Of a stretch of 14,884 bases of DNA, positions 1 through 6,533 are shown in pieces. The notes beneath the pieces were generated by a model, which was not told the DNA's origin, searched no databases, and saw only the letters and a program-made list of their open reading frames with translations. The stretch lies in the NCBI GenBank assembly GCA_033549245.1, contig JAWSUW010000091.1, positions 1 through 14,884 of the forward strand. Direction: 5' to 3'. Both the position numbers and the translations under genes were made by a program. Every line of letters begins with the position of its first letter. The first letter of the stretch is position 1. The DNA is from Fusibacter_D sp033549245 (GTDB taxonomy: Bacteria; Bacillota; Clostridia; Peptostreptococcales; Acidaminobacteraceae).

Positions 1-77
1 GTGTACGGCAAACGTAAGCACGGTTCTGTGAGAGCAAAGAAATTCGGACTAATTATCCGAATTTCTAGCTACTCGAT
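1..77 (+). mobile_element. 3' end of a group II intron (domains V-VI), first copy, truncated by window start
   Basis: These bases are identical to 676-752, the complete intron 3' end described below, and the identity stops exactly at the intron's last base (CGAT). The window starts about five bases inside domain V, so the rest of this intron must lie upstream. Domain VI is present: an 11-bp stem (about 38-48 with 56-66) and a basal helix containing the bulged A at position 71, seven bases from the intron end. It joins directly, at 77/78, to the interior of an intron-encoded reverse transcriptase gene. That makes it the end of an intron inserted into another copy's RT gene, or a full intron followed by a 5'-truncated copy. 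The repeat is seen directly; the insertion history is inference. Confidence 0.85.
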
Positions 78-652
78 TGATATTCGCAAAGGATAAGCAG
101 AAAGTGGGAAATTATCTGAGCTATGCAAGAAAAGTCTTGGAAGAAGAACTTAAACTTACAGTCAACCAGAAGAAAACGAAGCTAACAGAAGCAAGCCAAG
201 GCGTAGAATTCTTGGGATTCAAAATTTATGAGACACATCTAGCTGTCAATCCCAAAAGAATAAAGCGCTTCAAAGACAAGGTCAGAAACATCACCAAAAG
301 GGGATGTGGAAGACCGCTTGAGGTTGTAATAAAGGAACTAAATCCGATATTACGAGGGTGGATGAACTATTATCGTATAGCAAACATCAAGAAGCTAACA
401 GAAGGATTGATGAGTTGGATACGAAGAAGATTGAGAATGATAAGAATGAAGCAATGGAAAACGTACAAGAAAATGCATAAAGAAATGAGAAAACGAGGAA
501 TCAAAGGAAATGGCGAGAAAATGGATGTAAGAAAATGGAAGAACTCCACTACTCACATCATACACATTCTTTTGCCAAACAAATTCTTTGAAGACTTAGG
601 ACTCATTGATATGCACTCATATGAAGTAGGATTATTGTCGAATTATTATTGA
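78..652 (+). pseudogene. group II intron reverse transcriptase/maturase, C-terminal fragment
   Basis: This is about 191 residues from the C-terminal half of a group II intron-encoded protein. It begins with LIFAKDKQK, the sequence that normally follows the YADD catalytic motif of the RT palm, and continues through FLGFKIY (end of the RT domain). The maturase/thumb domain X follows, with LNPILRGWMNYYR at about residues 88-100 and the basic LRRLRMIRMKQWK-like helix after it. It ends near residue 191 (LSNYY) with only a short tail, so there is no HNH endonuclease domain. Fingers, most of the palm and the YADD residues are absent; an intron 3' end replaces them at base 77. No ribosome binding site or proper start exists (the first usable codon is TTG at 77). 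The fragment cannot be an active RT alone. If the inner intron splices out of the transcript, the full protein could be restored. Confidence 0.9.
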
Positions 653-670
653 TTCGGAGAGAAATTTCAG

Positions 671-752
671 GAGCCGTGTACGGCAAACGTAAGCACGGTT
701 CTGTGAGAGCAAAGAAATTCGGACTAATTATCCGAATTTCTAGCTACTCGAT
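671..752 (+). ncRNA. group II intron domains V and VI with branch-point A and 3' splice site
   Basis: Domain V is 671-701: an eight-pair lower stem (GAGCCGTG with CACGGTTC), a two-base AG bulge at 692-693 and a short upper stem (679-682 with 688-691) capped by GCAAA. At about 31 bases it is slightly shorter than the usual 34. Domain VI is 705-749: three pairs, a bulged A at 746, three more pairs, then a perfect 11-bp stem (713-723 with 731-741) and a CTAATTA loop. A746 is seven bases from the proposed 3' end (CGAT, 752), the expected branch-point position. The AY ending also fits. This is the 3' end of the intron whose RT fragment lies upstream; host sequence resumes at 753, 18 bases before the stop codon of the convergent rhodanese gene. 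Confidence 0.88.
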
Positions 753-770
753 GTTGTGTTCATTCATTTT

Positions 771-1127
771 TTAATGGCCAATTCCACCACGCACGTTGAT
801 CAAATCACTGTAACCAAGTTTTGAAAGGATTCTTGCGGCTTGCATACTTCTTGAACCGGATGCGCAAAGCAAAACAACAGGTAATGTTTTATCGATCTCA
901 TTGGTTCTTTTACTGAGCGATTGAAGAGGAATGTTTTTAAATCCTTTGATTTTCTTTTGGTTGAATTCATCTGCAGTTCTGACATCTATATAAGATCTTT
1001 TACTTTTCTTATCCAGCATCAATTCATTGAGTTGATTTTTTGTGATCATTGTAACTTTCGGTGCGGTCAGTTTTTTGTAAATTGTAAATGCGACCACTAC
1101 GGCCACCAGTATCAATAATGTTTCCAT
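771..1127 (-). CDS. membrane-anchored rhodanese-like domain protein
   Basis: A 118-residue protein with one N-terminal membrane helix (about residues 3-18), a short basic stretch, then a single rhodanese domain (about 25-118). The domain contains YIDVRTADEF near its start and the active-site loop CASGSR with catalytic Cys88. It ends in GGIGH, where rhodaneses normally have GGxxxW, so the protein stops right at the domain end. Single-domain rhodaneses carry persulfide sulfur on this cysteine; the acceptor is unknown. The start is ATG at 1127 because AGGAGG lies just upstream on this strand (about 1131-1137) and a good promoter lies at 1178-1206; starting at 1187 would place coding sequence inside the promoter. 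An intron 3' end lies 18 bases beyond the stop. Confidence 0.88.
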   Translation of the reverse strand: METLLILVAVVVAFTIYKKLTAPKVTMITKNQLNELMLDKKSKRSYIDVRTADEFNQKKIKGFKNIPLQSLSKRTNEIDKTLPVVLLCASGSRSMQAARILSKLGYSDLINVRGGIGH

Positions 1128-1176
1128 TGTGCCTCCTATAATCCGTTTTATCCCCGCTGCAGGGGGGGTACTATGA

Positions 1177-1198
1177 GATAATAACATAGATAATTATC
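1177..1198. promoter_or_regulatory. candidate operator: GATAAT direct repeat and GATAATTATC palindrome
   Basis: GATAATTATC (1189-1198) is a perfect 10-base palindrome in the spacer of the rhodanese promoter. A second GATAAT (1177-1182) lies 12 bases away in the same orientation, overlapping the -10. Arrays of GATAAT-like hexamers are typical of Fur-family binding sites, but the arrangement here is not a full 19-base Fur box. A repressor bound here would block the rhodanese promoter and could influence the divergent cyclase promoter at 1229. The repeats are visible; the function is inference. Confidence 0.3.
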
Positions 1199-1206
1199 AA
1201 AATCAA
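1178..1206 (-). promoter_or_regulatory. sigma-A-type promoter of the rhodanese gene
   Basis: On the minus strand, TTGATT (1201-1206) and TATTAT (1178-1183) are separated by exactly 17 bases. Transcription would start near 1171, giving a leader of about 45 bases that contains a C-run/G-run pair (CCCC...GGGG around CTGCAG, 1152-1168) able to form a small GC hairpin before the ribosome binding site. Confidence 0.55.
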
Positions 1207-1228
1207 TCTTTTCTGCCTAAATAGTTTG

Positions 1229-1257
1229 TTGATGATTACAGATTATTCTGATAACAT
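1229..1257 (+). promoter_or_regulatory. candidate promoter of the diguanylate cyclase gene
   Basis: TTGATG (1229-1234) and TAACAT (1252-1257) are spaced 17 bases apart. The predicted start of transcription near 1264 sits before the ribosome binding site at 1278-1284. This supports the GTG start at 1292 rather than the TTG/ATG codons at 1226-1232. The -10 matches only four of six consensus positions. Confidence 0.35.
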
Positions 1258-1291
1258 AAAAGAAAGTATGATACATAGGGAAGGTCTTATC

Positions 1292-2677
1292 GTGAGAAAT
1301 GAAGTTCAAACGGTTTCACTTGATGAATTGAATATTCTTGGTAATTTGATAGCGACGCCATTAATTGTAATGACAGCTGATGAAGTCCTTTATATCAATG
1401 ACCTTTTTACTACTATGACAGGTTATGATATGGAAGACCTGATGAAATCAGGATTTCAAAACACGATTGCCACTGACCAGCAATATAAATTTTTCATCAG
1501 ACTCAGCAAAGCTCTAAAAGGGAAAAAATATGATGATATGAACGAATTCAGGCTTAGGTGCAAAGATGGAAGCTGGATTTGGGTGGACTATAAGAGCAGA
1601 CTAGTGAGTTACGAAGGAAAAACTTTTTTGCTATTGAACCTTATGGACATCACAGAAAAGAAAATGAAACTTGAGAAATTTCTAAAACTCAGAGATGCCA
1701 TGCTGGATGTGTCCCAATCTGTTGTCAATACTGGTGACATAGACCTGTTTTACCAGATGATTCTCACAAAGGCTATGGAAGCCATACCGAGTGCTAAACT
1801 TGGTACAGTGTTACTGAAAAAAGGTGAATACCTTGAAGTGTCGGCACAAAGCGGTTTCAGGGTCGATAGTATTACTGGATTTAAGATTCCACTCAAAGAA
1901 TCATTTATTTATCAAGCGACGAATGGACGTCTCGATGAAATCGCAAAAATTGATGACCTGCTTTCGATGGGGGATTATCCTAAAATAAGTTCCGAAGACG
2001 ATGAGGACAAGTTCATAAGGGCCACCATAACAGCACCGATTTATATCAATGATGAGTTCTTTGGGACTGTTAATGTGGATTCCACTAAAGTAGGTGGCTT
2101 CAATAGTGACGATCTCAAGTTGATGGAATTTGTCAGAAACAACGTTGAAATTGCAATTGCCAATCACTTGCTTTATCAGGAGAAAGTATATCTTTCTAGG
2201 TTCGACAGTTTGACGGGTCTATTCAATAGAAGTCATTTCGAGGAAATATTCAAGCATCATAGAGAGAAAGCGCTTCGCTATGATGAGCCATTTCAGTTGG
2301 TTTTGTTTGACATGAACGATCTTAAAAAAATCAACGATGTTTATGGTCATATCGCAGGTGACCAAGTCATCAAAACCTATTCTGATTATTGCTCCCATTT
2401 CATGAGAAAAAGCGATGTGATCTCAAGATATGGTGGCGATGAGTTTGTTGGATTGTTTTTCGGAACAACTAGAATTCAGTTGTCAAGAAGACTTAACAGG
2501 TTCCTGTCTGAATTAAATGATCAACCTGTGAAGATAGATCAGCACCTCATCAATTTTTCATTTAGTTTTGGTATATCAACATTTGGAGAAGATGGCACCG
2601 AACTGGAAACTTTATTCAAGGTCGCTGATCAGAGAATGTACAAATTCAAAACAAAATATAAGCAAAGAAAAGAATGA
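1292..2677 (+). CDS. PAS-GAF-GGDEF diguanylate cyclase
   Basis: A cytoplasmic 461-residue protein with no membrane helix. Order: PAS sensor domain (about residues 13-126, ending in the PAC-like LLLNLMDITEKK), GAF domain (about 133-293), GGDEF domain (about 301-458). The GGDEF signature is intact as RYGGDEF (381-385), and RKSD (372-375) forms the RxxD inhibitory site at the canonical spacing. An active cyclase making c-di-GMP from two GTP with product feedback is therefore expected. The ligands of PAS and GAF are unknown. Start: GTG at 1292 has GGGAAGG seven bases upstream; upstream in-frame ATG/TTG codons (1226-1268) lack such a site and overlap the candidate promoter. The gene is divergent from the rhodanese gene and stands alone, ending in its own hairpin. 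Confidence 0.9.
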   Translation: MRNEVQTVSLDELNILGNLIATPLIVMTADEVLYINDLFTTMTGYDMEDLMKSGFQNTIATDQQYKFFIRLSKALKGKKYDDMNEFRLRCKDGSWIWVDYKSRLVSYEGKTFLLLNLMDITEKKMKLEKFLKLRDAMLDVSQSVVNTGDIDLFYQMILTKAMEAIPSAKLGTVLLKKGEYLEVSAQSGFRVDSITGFKIPLKESFIYQATNGRLDEIAKIDDLLSMGDYPKISSEDDEDKFIRATITAPIYINDEFFGTVNVDSTKVGGFNSDDLKLMEFVRNNVEIAIANHLLYQEKVYLSRFDSLTGLFNRSHFEEIFKHHREKALRYDEPFQLVLFDMNDLKKINDVYGHIAGDQVIKTYSDYCSHFMRKSDVISRYGGDEFVGLFFGTTRIQLSRRLNRFLSELNDQPVKIDQHLINFSFSFGISTFGEDGTELETLFKVADQRMYKFKTKYKQRKE

Positions 2678-2700
2678 CCAGAGCTGATGCTCTGGTCATT
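2673..2700 (+). terminator. hairpin terminator after the diguanylate cyclase
   Basis: A perfect 12-bp stem (AATGACCAGAGC, 2673-2684, with 2689-2700) and a TGAT tetraloop. It overlaps the cyclase stop codon (2675-2677). The following bases (TTGAACTTTCG) are only moderately T-rich, so termination may be incomplete. Confidence 0.7.
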
Positions 2701-2716
2701 TGAACTTTCGTTGAGC

Positions 2717-2744
2717 TTGTATCTGCTTTTCAATATCGTATAAT
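2717..2744 (+). promoter_or_regulatory. promoter of the rtcB-barnase-barstar operon
   Basis: A perfect TATAAT -10 (2739-2744) lies 16 bases after a weak -35 (TTGTAT, 2717-2722); a better-looking TTGAGC at 2711 is too far away. The ribosome binding site AGGAGG (2751-2756) follows, five bases before the ATG at 2762. The weak -35 may mean activator dependence or low basal expression. Confidence 0.55.
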
Positions 2745-2761
2745 AGTAATAGGAGGCTCAC

Positions 2762-3982
2762 ATGTTTAACATCTTTGATAGGGAAAAACAAAAATGGCCG
2801 ATCAAAGTGTGGCTAGAGAATGAAGCAGACCTTGAATCAGAATGCCTAAAACAGGCTCTGAATCTAGCCAACTTGGATTTTATATATAAGTGGGTGGCGC
2901 TTATGCCGGATACCCACCCTGGTTTTGGTATGCCAATAGGCGGAGTTATTGCCACTGAAAACGTGATCATCCCAAATGCTGTTGGAGTGGACATTGGCTG
3001 TGGGATGCAATTTGTCATGACAAATATTCCAGTAGAAGAGCTGAAAAAAGTCAACACACCTGATGGAAGCCTGATAGAGATCATCGTCTCTGAAATACTC
3101 ATAGCAGTGCCAACCGGCTTCAGTCATCATAAATTCAAGCAAAAGTGCAATGCAGTGGATACTTTTAGAGCAGAATTGAGTGCCAATCCATCAAAATATA
3201 CACCCAAGGAGTTGCTCAAAGAGATTGATTCGGCAGCCATGCAAGTAGGGACACTTGGTGGGGGCAATCATTTCATTGAACTTCAAATTGATGATGAGGG
3301 CAATCTGGGAATCATGGTTCATTCGGGATCTAGAAATCTTGGACTCAAAATTTGTAATGCTTTCAATTCACTTGCAAAGGAATCCAACACAAGGAATTTG
3401 TCTTATTTGGATGCAAGTAGTGAACTTGGGCAGGAATATATCAGGTGGATGAGTTTTGCAATGGAGTTTGCTAAAGAGAATAGGACCCGTATGATGAACG
3501 TGGTTACCAAGACCATACTCAATCTTTTCAAACAATATGTGAATTTTGGTGAAATCAAGCTGACAGAGAGTCTAGATTGCCATCACAACTATGCCTCTTA
3601 CGAACAGCATTACAATAAGATGGTTTGGGTTCACAGGAAAGGTGCCATAAGTGCACGTGAAGGTGAACTGGGGATTATCCCTGGAGCTATGGGCTCTTAT
3701 TCATATATAGTTATGGGCAGAGGAAACCCGGAAAGCTTTGAGTCCAGCTCTCATGGCGCTGGACGACTCATGAGTCGCAAGGATGCCAAAGTTAAGTTTT
3801 CTACTGTAGCTACTTTTGAAGATTTAAAGGCACAAGGTGTGGTTATAGGTAAAGTTAAAAAAGCAGATATTGGCGAGGAAGCACGCCTTGCATATAAAGA
3901 TATCGACCAAGTGATTGAAAATGAAAGAGATTTGATTGATCCAATCAAAAGATTAAAAACAATTGCAGTCGTTAAAGGTTAA
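2762..3982 (+). CDS. rtcB: RtcB-family RNA ligase
   Basis: A 406-residue member of the RtcB family. RtcB joins RNA ends carrying a 2',3'-cyclic phosphate or 3'-phosphate to a 5'-hydroxyl, using GTP and Mn2+. All landmark motifs are visible: DTHPGFGMPIGGV (50-62), VGVDIGCGM (74-82, metal-binding Cys80), GGGNHFIE (167-174, His170), VHSGSRN (186-192, His187), CHHNYA (273-278) and SSSHGAGR (328-335), where His331 corresponds to the guanylylated histidine. The protein looks catalytically complete. Length fits the compact bacterial forms of about 370-410 residues. Start: ATG 2762 with AGGAGG five bases upstream. It is the first gene of the operon, and a barnase gene begins 15 bases after its stop. 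No archease, RtcA, RtcR or PrfH gene is visible, so it is not the classical rtcBA or prfH-rtcB2 locus. Confidence 0.93.
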   Translation: MFNIFDREKQKWPIKVWLENEADLESECLKQALNLANLDFIYKWVALMPDTHPGFGMPIGGVIATENVIIPNAVGVDIGCGMQFVMTNIPVEELKKVNTPDGSLIEIIVSEILIAVPTGFSHHKFKQKCNAVDTFRAELSANPSKYTPKELLKEIDSAAMQVGTLGGGNHFIELQIDDEGNLGIMVHSGSRNLGLKICNAFNSLAKESNTRNLSYLDASSELGQEYIRWMSFAMEFAKENRTRMMNVVTKTILNLFKQYVNFGEIKLTESLDCHHNYASYEQHYNKMVWVHRKGAISAREGELGIIPGAMGSYSYIVMGRGNPESFESSSHGAGRLMSRKDAKVKFSTVATFEDLKAQGVVIGKVKKADIGEEARLAYKDIDQVIENERDLIDPIKRLKTIAVVKG

Positions 3983-3997
3983 AATGGAGGGTATCAA

Positions 3998-4474
3998 ATG
4001 AAAAAATATATTGTACCAGTATTGATTTTATTGGCATTTGCAGTGTTTATATTTCCAAATCTCCCTTTGATAGATGAACCAGATATCGGAAATGAATTGC
4101 CTGAACAAACCTCACAGACAATGATTGAAAAAGATGGCAGTTATACTTCAAAAGATGAAGTCGCGGCATATATTAACGAGTATGGTGAGCTTCCATCCAA
4201 TTTCATAACCAAATCTGAAGCGTCGGAACTTGGATGGAAATCAAATGAGGGGAATTTATGGGAAGTTGCTGAAGGGATGAGTATTGGTGGCGATCGATTC
4301 GGAAATCGTGAAGGGTTGTTGCCAGCTGAAAATGGAAGAGACTATTACGAATGCGATATCAATTATGAAGGTGGATATAGGGGTGCTGAAAGAATAGTTT
4401 TTTCTGGTGATGGCTTAATTTTTTACACTGCCGACCATTATGAGACATTTGAACAATTGTATGGGGAGGAATAA
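3998..4474 (+). CDS. barnase-family secreted or membrane-anchored ribonuclease
   Basis: A 158-residue protein. Residues 1-25 form a signal peptide or signal anchor (MKKY then a long hydrophobic run), followed by a polar linker and a barnase domain (about 48-154). The match to Bacillus barnase is close: ITKSEA, SIGGDRF, NREG, DINY and TADHYETF are all present. Counterparts of the catalytic residues are Lys72, Glu118 (general base), Arg128, Arg132 and His147 (general acid), so the enzyme should be active. Barnase cuts single-stranded RNA, with a preference for purines, through a 2',3'-cyclic phosphate. No clear signal peptidase site or lipobox follows the hydrophobic segment, so it may stay tethered to the membrane. 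GGAGG lies seven bases before ATG 3998. Its inhibitor is encoded next, starting one base after the stop. Confidence 0.93.
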   Translation: MKKYIVPVLILLAFAVFIFPNLPLIDEPDIGNELPEQTSQTMIEKDGSYTSKDEVAAYINEYGELPSNFITKSEASELGWKSNEGNLWEVAEGMSIGGDRFGNREGLLPAENGRDYYECDINYEGGYRGAERIVFSGDGLIFYTADHYETFEQLYGEE

Positions 4475-4475
4475 C

Positions 4476-4769
4476 ATGAATTATTTAATCCTGGATGGGC
4501 TCAAAATGTATACAAAAGAAGAAGCACATAGGCATCTCAAGGAGGGGTTTCAATTTCCTGAGTATTATGGTGCCAATTTAGATGCACTTTACGATTTGCT
4601 CAGTACTTGGTCAGAACCGGTTGAAGTGCATGTCGAAAACTATGATGCGATGATTGGAAGTTTAGGGAAATATGGGGTTGATATAATAAAAACCATTAAA
4701 GAAGCTGGTCATGAAAACTGGAAAGTACATCTGGTGATTGAGGAGGAAAAAAATGAATGGTTTGAATAA
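4476..4769 (+). CDS. barstar-family ribonuclease inhibitor
   Basis: A 97-residue cytoplasmic protein of barstar length. It has the barstar signature EYYGANLDALYDLLSTW (residues about 28-44). The two aspartates equivalent to Asp35 and Asp39 of Bacillus barstar, which plug the RNase active site, are conserved; Trp38 is replaced by Tyr, and the Glu76 position appears to be Asp (KYGVDII). It should bind and inactivate the neighbouring barnase before export. Start: ATG 4476 with GGGGAGGA (4463-4470) inside the end of the barnase gene, so the two are tightly coupled. An in-frame upstream ATG at 4440 lies deep in the barnase gene and has no ribosome binding site. Confidence 0.93.
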   Translation: MNYLILDGLKMYTKEEAHRHLKEGFQFPEYYGANLDALYDLLSTWSEPVEVHVENYDAMIGSLGKYGVDIIKTIKEAGHENWKVHLVIEEEKNEWFE

Positions 4770-4797
4770 AAAAGATCTCGACAGGAGACTGGTATGA
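4753..4797 (+). CDS. possible 14-residue mini-ORF bridging barstar and the membrane protein gene
   Basis: A strong GAGGAGG (about 4740-4746) in the end of the barstar gene precedes ATG 4753, in a different frame from both neighbours. It encodes MNGLNKKDLDRRLV and its TGA overlaps the ATG of the next gene (ATGA, 4794-4797). This is the layout expected of translational coupling. The peptide resembles nothing I know. The Shine-Dalgarno match could be incidental to the codons for the acidic barstar C-terminus. Confidence 0.25.
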   Translation: MNGLNKKDLDRRLV

Positions 4798-5324
4798 AAC
4801 GTATCGATACCTTGCAGGCGAGAGTGGTTGTCACTGTAATATTTTTGCTGTTTATAGCACTTGTTTTGCCCTATGTCTCCTCTCTGACGAGTGAAGTAAC
4901 CGGTGTCACTGAATCACCTGATACATCATTCTTTTATCAATCAGAAAAGATATTTGATATGGCGGAAACCTATGGTGAATCGGGTCGAGACTTTTATATT
5001 TTGATCAGATGGACATTTGATGTTGTTTGGCCAATTGTGTATGGTTCTTTTCTATACGTTATGATCAGATGGATTCAAACGAGTTTAAGGTTAAATAGAT
5101 TGACACTGCTCCCAATTGTGGGTGTGGTATTTGATTTTATCGAAAACATTTGTGCGACGTTGATATTTTGGGCATATCCTATCAGATTGGAATGGATTGC
5201 AAAGATAATACCTTATATTACTATGATCAAATGGATTGCAATCGGGATTAGTTTTGTAGCTTTGATAGTTGGAATCATTCTTATCAAGTTCGGGAAGAAA
5301 AATGCGAAAGAGCAATCAAACTAG
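4794..5324 (+). CDS. unknown membrane protein with four predicted helices
   Basis: A 176-residue protein. Hydrophobic segments lie at about residues 10-30, 70-92, 103-125 and 140-165; the loop between the first two (about 31-66) is polar and should face outward, and the C-terminus is basic (KFGKKNAKEQ). The stretch PIVGVVFDFIENICATLIFW in helix 3 has charged residues inside a hydrophobic segment and looks like a conserved family motif, but I cannot name the family. AGGAG lies six bases before ATG 4794. It follows barstar by 24 bases and precedes the exonuclease by 11, so it belongs to the same transcript. A link to handling or export of the RNase is possible but not supported by the sequence itself. 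Confidence 0.75.
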   Translation: MKRIDTLQARVVVTVIFLLFIALVLPYVSSLTSEVTGVTESPDTSFFYQSEKIFDMAETYGESGRDFYILIRWTFDVVWPIVYGSFLYVMIRWIQTSLRLNRLTLLPIVGVVFDFIENICATLIFWAYPIRLEWIAKIIPYITMIKWIAIGISFVALIVGIILIKFGKKNAKEQSN

Positions 5325-5335
5325 GGGGAAATGAC

Positions 5336-6418
5336 ATGTACAACCGTTTTACATTTTTTGACCTGGAGACGCCAAATCGTTTCAATGATCGGATTTGTGC
5401 GTTTGGACTCATTCATATGGTCGATGATGAGATTGTTTTTGAACAGGAATTTCTTGTGAATCCAGAAGTTTACTTCGATACGTTCAATGTACAGCTTCAT
5501 GGGGTGTCACGAAATATGGTGAGAAACAAGCCGACTTTTGATAAAATTTGGCCAGAAATCGAGAAATATTTTATTGATTCAGTGGTAGTAGCTCATAACG
5601 CTAGTTTTGATCTGGGAGTACTCAGCAAAGTCATGCATCATTATGGTCTAGAATTGCCTGAAATCAAATACAGTTGCACAGTAACCATGGCTAGAAAAAG
5701 AATCAGGTCGCCGAAGTACAGCTTGGATGTGATCAGCAGTTTTTTTGGTGTGGATCTTTTAAGACATCATAACGCCATGGCTGATACAAAAGCATGTCAA
5801 GGAATCTTTTTAAAGATGATGTCTGGGTATGGGTACTCTGAAAGTGACGTATCACTTTACAAAAGCAACTTATCGATTCATAAAGGCTCATCAGGTAGTT
5901 TCACTCCCAACCGAACATATACGGATCGCACAATCAAAGTGCAGGAATTTCTTGGAATTATTAAATCCATTATTCATTCTAATGATTTTTCCAGTGTCTC
6001 CATCAAAAATTTGAAGGACTGGATGAACAGACGCCCAGAATTGGATTCGGAACTAGTATATAAGAAAATCAAATTGAAAATTGAACAGGGAGATGACCTC
6101 AGAGCTTGTTTTAATGAATGTGTAGATCCCGTAAAAAGTGCCGATTACGATGCAATAGATATTGATGGCAAACTATTTTGTATGACGGGCAATTTCAGTT
6201 TTGGTACAAAGACTGATGTTGAACTGTTTATTATTGCACACGGAGGGAAAATACATCCTTCAGTGACCCGTGCTGTGGATTATGTTTTGGTTGGCAACGA
6301 AGGCGACCCGGGGTGGTCTTATGGAACTTATGGTGCCAAGGTGAAAAAGGCGATGAAAATGAAGGAAAAAGGGTATCCAATAAAGATTATCAGTGAAAAG
6401 GATTTATTTGGGGAATAA
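5336..6418 (+). CDS. DEDDh (DnaQ-like) exonuclease with C-terminal BRCT domain
   Basis: A 360-residue protein. The N-terminal exonuclease domain (about 4-165) resembles the proofreading subunit of DNA polymerase III: FFDLET (Asp9, Glu11), HGVS (55-58), AHNASFD (Asp92) and HHNAMAD (His145, Asp150) give a full DEDDh set, so 3'-5' exonuclease activity is expected. The middle (about 185-265) is unassigned, and the C-terminal BRCT domain (about 274-360, with GKLFCMTGNFSF and AHGGKIHPSVTRAVDYVLVG) resembles that of NAD-dependent DNA ligase. This architecture occurs in DNA repair nucleases of Gram-positive bacteria. Start: ATG 5336 with a GGGGGA ribosome binding site seven bases upstream, overlapping the previous stop codon. 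It is the last gene of the operon; I see no strong terminator after it. Confidence 0.88.
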   Translation: MYNRFTFFDLETPNRFNDRICAFGLIHMVDDEIVFEQEFLVNPEVYFDTFNVQLHGVSRNMVRNKPTFDKIWPEIEKYFIDSVVVAHNASFDLGVLSKVMHHYGLELPEIKYSCTVTMARKRIRSPKYSLDVISSFFGVDLLRHHNAMADTKACQGIFLKMMSGYGYSESDVSLYKSNLSIHKGSSGSFTPNRTYTDRTIKVQEFLGIIKSIIHSNDFSSVSIKNLKDWMNRRPELDSELVYKKIKLKIEQGDDLRACFNECVDPVKSADYDAIDIDGKLFCMTGNFSFGTKTDVELFIIAHGGKIHPSVTRAVDYVLVGNEGDPGWSYGTYGAKVKKAMKMKEKGYPIKIISEKDLFGE

Positions 6419-6475
6419 TAATGCATCCCAAACGGAAGGCTTTTGTATACATGCATCTGGAAAACTGATCCATAG

Positions 6476-6504
6476 TTGATAGATATGGAGTGCAGATGTA
6501 TAAT
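6476..6504 (+). promoter_or_regulatory. strong sigma-A-type promoter of the J-domain operon
   Basis: TTGATA (6476-6481) and TATAAT (6499-6504) with a 17-base spacer, close to consensus. Transcription should start near 6511, leaving a leader of about 23 bases before the ATG at 6534. This separates the J-domain operon from the upstream exonuclease gene. Confidence 0.75.
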
Positions 6505-6533
6505 GATAGAACGACATTAGACTGGTGGTTTTT

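Larger units (their letters stand above)
78..752 (+). mobile_element. 3' part of an interrupted or truncated group II intron
   Basis: The maturase fragment, a short end of domain IV (653-670) and complete domains V-VI form a contiguous intron 3' part. Its left edge at 78 is the junction with the 3' end of another copy of the same intron; its right edge is the 3' splice site at 752. Domains I-III and the RT front half are missing here. They lie upstream of the window if an inner intron was inserted into this one, or are absent altogether if this is a 5'-truncated retro-insertion. The lack of an endonuclease domain suggests a lineage that primes from nascent DNA strands rather than by cutting the second strand (known of such families; not shown here). 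Confidence 0.8.

Noticed and set aside
1128..1187. 20-residue N-terminal extension of the rhodanese protein
   Set aside because: It runs through the promoter -10 at 1178-1183, while the ATG at 1127 has AGGAGG directly upstream and begins a clean membrane helix.
1226..1291. N-terminal extension of the PAS-GAF-GGDEF protein from TTG 1226 or ATG 1232
   Set aside because: It overlaps a candidate promoter, lacks a ribosome binding site and adds nothing to the PAS domain; GTG 1292 has GGGAAGG at good spacing.
2758..3142. Minus-strand open frames inside rtcB
   Set aside because: No ribosome binding sites, no recognisable domains, and fully inside a strongly conserved gene on the other strand; the same applies to the other long antisense frames (1901-2167, 10286-10516, 12659-13033, 14597-14794).
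6421..6456. Pair of ATGCAT palindromes as a terminator after the exonuclease gene
   Set aside because: Only six pairs across a 24-base loop and no T-run; more likely chance or an unknown binding site.
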